This document shows positions 44,494 to 47,044 of a stretch of DNA of 47,044 nucleotides, piece by piece. The stretch is from Streptomyces sp. NRRL F-5727 (GTDB taxonomy: Bacteria; Actinomycetota; Actinomycetes; Streptomycetales; Streptomycetaceae). Numbering within the stretch: the first letter of the stretch is position 1; each line of letters starts with the position of its first letter. Below the pieces are notes generated by a model, which was not told where the DNA came from, did no database searches, and worked only from the letters and a program-made list of their open reading frames with translations. The stretch covers positions 1 to 47,044 of the forward strand of contig NZ_JOGX01000049.1 in the NCBI RefSeq assembly GCF_000719555.1, given 5' to 3'. The position numbers and the translations under genes were made by a program.

Positions 44494-44549
44494 CCCCCGG
44501 CGGGCCCCACGCCCGGGCCGTGGCGTCCGCTGCGGTCGGCGCCGCCGCT

Positions 44550-44625
44550 CCGTTGTGGGCAATCGTTCCGCTGGGGCTGGGGGTACCCCCTGGACGAAGT
44601 CCTTGGGGGAGGGTGGGCCCAACGG
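44550..44625. repeat. dispersed-type palindromic element
   Basis: The outer arms CCGTTGTGGGC (44550-44560) and GGGCCCAACGG (44615-44625) are imperfect inverted repeats. Inside are the perfect palindrome GGGGGTACCCCC (44579-44590) and a second stem around GGAC/GTCC. It has the look of an intergenic repeat found in multiple copies in Streptomyces genomes. The 331-bp gap 44494-44824 holds no gene. Confidence 0.55.
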
Positions 44626-44658
44626 AACGGCACCGTTGCGGGTGCCTCCGCTCCCGGG

Positions 44659-44705
44659 CCTGGACCCGCACCCGTACGGCGCCGTACATCGGGTGCGGGT
44701 CCAGG
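44659..44705. terminator. 16-bp perfect inverted repeat with palindromic loop
   Basis: CCTGGACCCGCACCCG (44659-44674) and CGGGTGCGGGTCCAGG (44690-44705) are perfect reverse complements. The 15-base loop itself contains the palindrome TACGGCGCCGTA, so the structure can form a cruciform or nested hairpin. CCCGGG tracts flank both sides. It may end the Usp transcript or be part of a repeat element with the preceding palindromes. Confidence 0.5.
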
Positions 44706-44824
44706 CGCGGAAGCCCGGGCCCGGCGCGCGGCTGGATCTGAGGGTGGGCGCCGCCCTGCGGGAGGCCCGGGGCGCGGCGCCGTTCGTCGTGCGGGAGGCG
44801 ACCGTCCGTCGGAGGATGGCTCTC

Positions 44825-45196
44825 ATGGACATCAAGCTCGAACTGATCGGCGTCCCCGTCACCGACATCGACCGCGCCAAGACCTTCTACGAACGCGTCG
44901 GCTTCCACGCGGACCACGACGTCACCGTCAGCGACGCGATCCGCTTCGTCCAGATGACCCCACCCGGCTCCTCCTGCTCGATCGCCTTCGGGAAGGGCAT
45001 CACCGAGATGACCCCCGGCTCCCTCGACAACATGCAGGTCGTCGTCGACGACATCGAGCAGGCCCACGCCGAACTGACCGCCCGCGGCGTCGACGTCGGC
45101 GCGATCGACGACCAGCCGTGGGGCTCGTTCGTCTACTTCACCGACCCGGACGGCAACCGCTGGGCCGTCCAGCAGAAGACGCCCCGCGGACAGTGA
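44825..45196 (+). CDS. VOC/glyoxalase-superfamily protein
   Basis: 123 residues. LIGVPVTDIDRAKTFYERVGFHADHD and NMQVVVDDIEQAHAELTARGVDVGAID, ending FVYFTDPDGNRWAVQQ, are the paired VOC modules. The ATG at 44825 has GGAGG nine bases upstream; an earlier in-frame ATG (44816) directly abuts that site and is unlikely. Substrate unknown; possible roles include detoxification or drug binding. Confidence 0.88.
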   Translation: MDIKLELIGVPVTDIDRAKTFYERVGFHADHDVTVSDAIRFVQMTPPGSSCSIAFGKGITEMTPGSLDNMQVVVDDIEQAHAELTARGVDVGAIDDQPWGSFVYFTDPDGNRWAVQQKTPRGQ

Positions 45197-45200
45197 CCGC

Positions 45201-46058
45201 TCACCTGCGGTTGTAGAGCCGCATCGTCACCGCGCCGAACACCGCCACCAGCGCCACCGACCACCCCAGCGTCCACGCGATGTCCGCCGCGGGCCACGCG
45301 CCGGCCATCAACTCCCGCACCGCCGTCGCCAGATGGGTCACCGGGTTGTTGTTGACGAACGCCTGCAGCCAGCCCGGCATGGTCTTCGGGTCGACGAAGA
45401 CGTTGGACAGGAAGGTCAGCGGGAAGATCACCATCATGCTGACGCCCATGACGGACTTCTCGCTGCGCAGCAACAGCCCGAACATGGTCCAGATCCACGA
45501 GAACGCGAACGAGAAGACCAGCAGCAGCGCCACCCCGAGCAGCACGCCGACCACCCCGCCGTCGGGCCGGTAGCCGATGACGAGGCCGACGCTCAGCATC
45601 ACGGCGGAGGCGATCAGATAGCGCACGACGTCACCGAGGAGATAGCCGACCATCGGCGCCGGCCGCCAGATCGGCAGCGTGCGGAAGCGGTCGAAGACGC
45701 CCTTTTCGATGTCGGTGTTGACCGAGACGCCGGTGTACATCGTGATCATCACGACCGACATCACGAGGATGCCGGGCAGCAGGAACTGGATGTACGCCGA
45801 GACCGACCCGGCGAGCGCACCCCCGAAGAGATACGTGTACATCAGCACCATCATGATCGGGAACGCGGTCACGTCGAACAGCTGCTCCGGCACGTGCTTG
45901 ATCTTCAGCATGGCCCGCCAGCCGAAGGTGAGCGACGCGGCGAGCGCGCCGGGCCGGGCGGGCCGGTCCTTCGCCAGGAGCAGGGCGGCGAGTTCGTCGG
46001 CGCGGGGCGCGGCGGACTCCACCTCCTGGCCGGTCTCCGTGGACGTACCGGTGCTCAT
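45201..46058 (-). CDS. ABC-2 type exporter permease (DrrB-like)
   Basis: 285 residues. A cytosolic N terminus of about 55 residues leads to six helices, with [65 protein letters not shown] (ABC-2 signature) and [38 protein letters not shown] near the end. Partner of the upstream ATPase, coupled by ATGA. DrrAB-type pumps export antibiotics or lipids; substrate unknown. Confidence 0.92.
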   Translation of the reverse strand: MSTGTSTETGQEVESAAPRADELAALLLAKDRPARPGALAASLTFGWRAMLKIKHVPEQLFDVTAFPIMMVLMYTYLFGGALAGSVSAYIQFLLPGILVMSVVMITMYTGVSVNTDIEKGVFDRFRTLPIWRPAPMVGYLLGDVVRYLIASAVMLSVGLVIGYRPDGGVVGVLLGVALLLVFSFAFSWIWTMFGLLLRSEKSVMGVSMMVIFPLTFLSNVFVDPKTMPGWLQAFVNNNPVTHLATAVRELMAGAWPAADIAWTLGWSVALVAVFGAVTMRLYNRR

Positions 46059-47023
46059 GCCGCGGGCCCCTTCCGGTCGGTGAGGGCGAGGAAGACCTCG
46101 TCCAGACTCGGCTGGCCGAGGGCGAAGTTGTCGACGGTGATCCCGGCCCGGGCCAGTTCGGCGAGGGCCCGGGCGGCCTGCTCGGCGGCGCCGAGATCGG
46201 TGCCGTGGCCGTTGACGGTGGCCGTGAGGGCGACCGGGTCGGGGTCGAGCTGGACGGCGGCCCGCAGGGCGGTGGCGAGGACCCGTTCGGCCGCGGGCCG
46301 CTGCTCCGCGTCCCGGAGCCGTACGTGCACGGAGCCCGAGCCCACCGACGCCTTCAGCTCGCCCTTCGTGCCCTCCGCGATCACCTTGCCGTGGTCGATG
46401 ACGGCGATCCGGGAGGCGAGCTGGTCGGCCTCGTCGAGGTACTGGGTGGTGAGGAGGACGGTGGTGCCCTGGGCCACGACGGCCCGCACGATGTCCCAGA
46501 CCTGGTTGCGGCTGCGCGGGTCGAGACCGGTGGTCGGCTCGTCGAGGAAGAGCAGGTCGGGGGTGTTGAGGATGGACGCGGCGATGTCGATGCGGCGCCG
46601 CATGCCGCCCGAGTAGTTCTTGACCTGCCGGCCGGCGGCCTCCGCGAGCCCGAACGCGTCGAGCAGCTGCGCGGCGCGGTCGCGGGCGGCGGGGCGGGTG
46701 TGGCCGAGGAGGCGGGCGAGGAGGACGAGGTTCTCGGTGCCGGTGAGGTCCTCGTCGACGGAGGCGTACTGGCCGGTGAGGCTGACGCGGCCGCGGACGG
46801 TGTCGGCGTCCCGGACGACGTCGTGCCCGAAGACGCGGGCGTGGCCGGCGTCGGGGCGGAGGAGGGTGGCGAGCAGCTTGACGGTGGTGGTCTTGCCGGC
46901 GCCGTTCGGTCCCAGCAGCCCGTAGACGGTGCCGGCCGGCACGCGGAGGTCCACGCCGTCGACGGCGCGGTTTCCCCCGAAGTCCTTGACCAGCGCCTCG
47001 GTCTCCACCGCCATCCCACTCAT
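46055..47023 (-). CDS. ABC exporter ATPase (DrrA-like)
   Basis: 322 residues. Walker [19 protein letters not shown]-loop [15 protein letters not shown], signature [16 protein letters not shown], Walker [18 protein letters not shown]-loop-position [15 protein letters not shown], and the C-terminal DrrA extension ending [24 protein letters not shown]. Start at 47023 in a G-rich leader; M4 (47014) is an alternative. Forms a two-gene operon with the permease. Confidence 0.93.
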   Translation of the reverse strand: MSGMAVETEALVKDFGGNRAVDGVDLRVPAGTVYGLLGPNGAGKTTTVKLLATLLRPDAGHARVFGHDVVRDADTVRGRVSLTGQYASVDEDLTGTENLVLLARLLGHTRPAARDRAAQLLDAFGLAEAAGRQVKNYSGGMRRRIDIAASILNTPDLLFLDEPTTGLDPRSRNQVWDIVRAVVAQGTTVLLTTQYLDEADQLASRIAVIDHGKVIAEGTKGELKASVGSGSVHVRLRDAEQRPAAERVLATALRAAVQLDPDPVALTATVNGHGTDLGAAEQAARALAELARAGITVDNFALGQPSLDEVFLALTDRKGPAA

Positions 47024-47044
47024 CCCCCCAGTCTCCCCCCACCC

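Overview
The window is very GC-rich DNA with strong G/C preference at third codon positions, dense GTGA/ATGA gene overlaps, GTG and TTG starts and at least one rare TTA codon. Together with a 24-residue bL37-like ribosomal protein, ABC-F and LuxR-type genes and an actinobacterial-style cobalamin gene set, this points to a Streptomyces or close relative. I saw no rRNA, tRNA, CRISPR array, integrase or transposase.

The centrepiece is a 14-kb minus-strand operon (about 3307-17649) that I read as a natural-product cluster built on an amino-group carrier protein (AmCP/LysW). In order of transcription it encodes LysW, LysX (ATP-grasp), a half-size DegT-like protein, a full DegT aminotransferase, LysY, a fused LysZ-LysK protein, the two halves of a transketolase, an ATP-grasp ligase, an amidohydrolase, an MFS exporter, an extended SDR, and a fused ABM-ATP-grasp protein. 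The expected logic, by analogy with vazabitide-type AmCP pathways, is: glutamate is attached to LysW, phosphorylated and reduced to a semialdehyde, extended by two carbons by transketolase, transaminated, and released by the M20 peptidase. The two other ATP-grasp enzymes would then couple the resulting unusual diamino acid to partners, and the MFS protein would export the product. The product is unknown. Upstream sits a small secreted-peptide gene facing away from a LuxR-type regulator that carries a TTA codon and inverted repeats, a plausible cluster switch.

Left flank (1-3300): a small membrane protein, a GNAT acetyltransferase, and a TetR regulator divergent from an alpha/beta hydrolase across a clear 17+17 bp operator. 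Middle (19.2-28.7 kb): accessory metabolism, including an SDR, a DUF1801 protein, a VOC / truncated AraC / PPOX run, a membrane protein, a 2-hydroxyacid dehydrogenase, a GntR-DUF1648 pair with an inverted-repeat operator, a lipoprotein subtilase, a DoxX remnant, and an ABC-F protein whose promoter is bracketed by twin palindromes.

Cobalamin region (28.7-41.9 kb): cobN behind a cobalamin riboswitch, cobG-cobH-cobIJ, cobK, cbiD, and later cobL-cobM. A GNAT gene, an AbiEii-like nucleotidyltransferase with a small partner, and the bL37 gene are inserted between the two cob blocks. A 31-bp triple repeat duplicates the cobM 3' end. Right end (41.9-47.0 kb): a DUF6126 peptide, a luciferase-like monooxygenase with its FMN reductase, a universal stress protein, a VOC protein, and a DrrAB-type ABC exporter.
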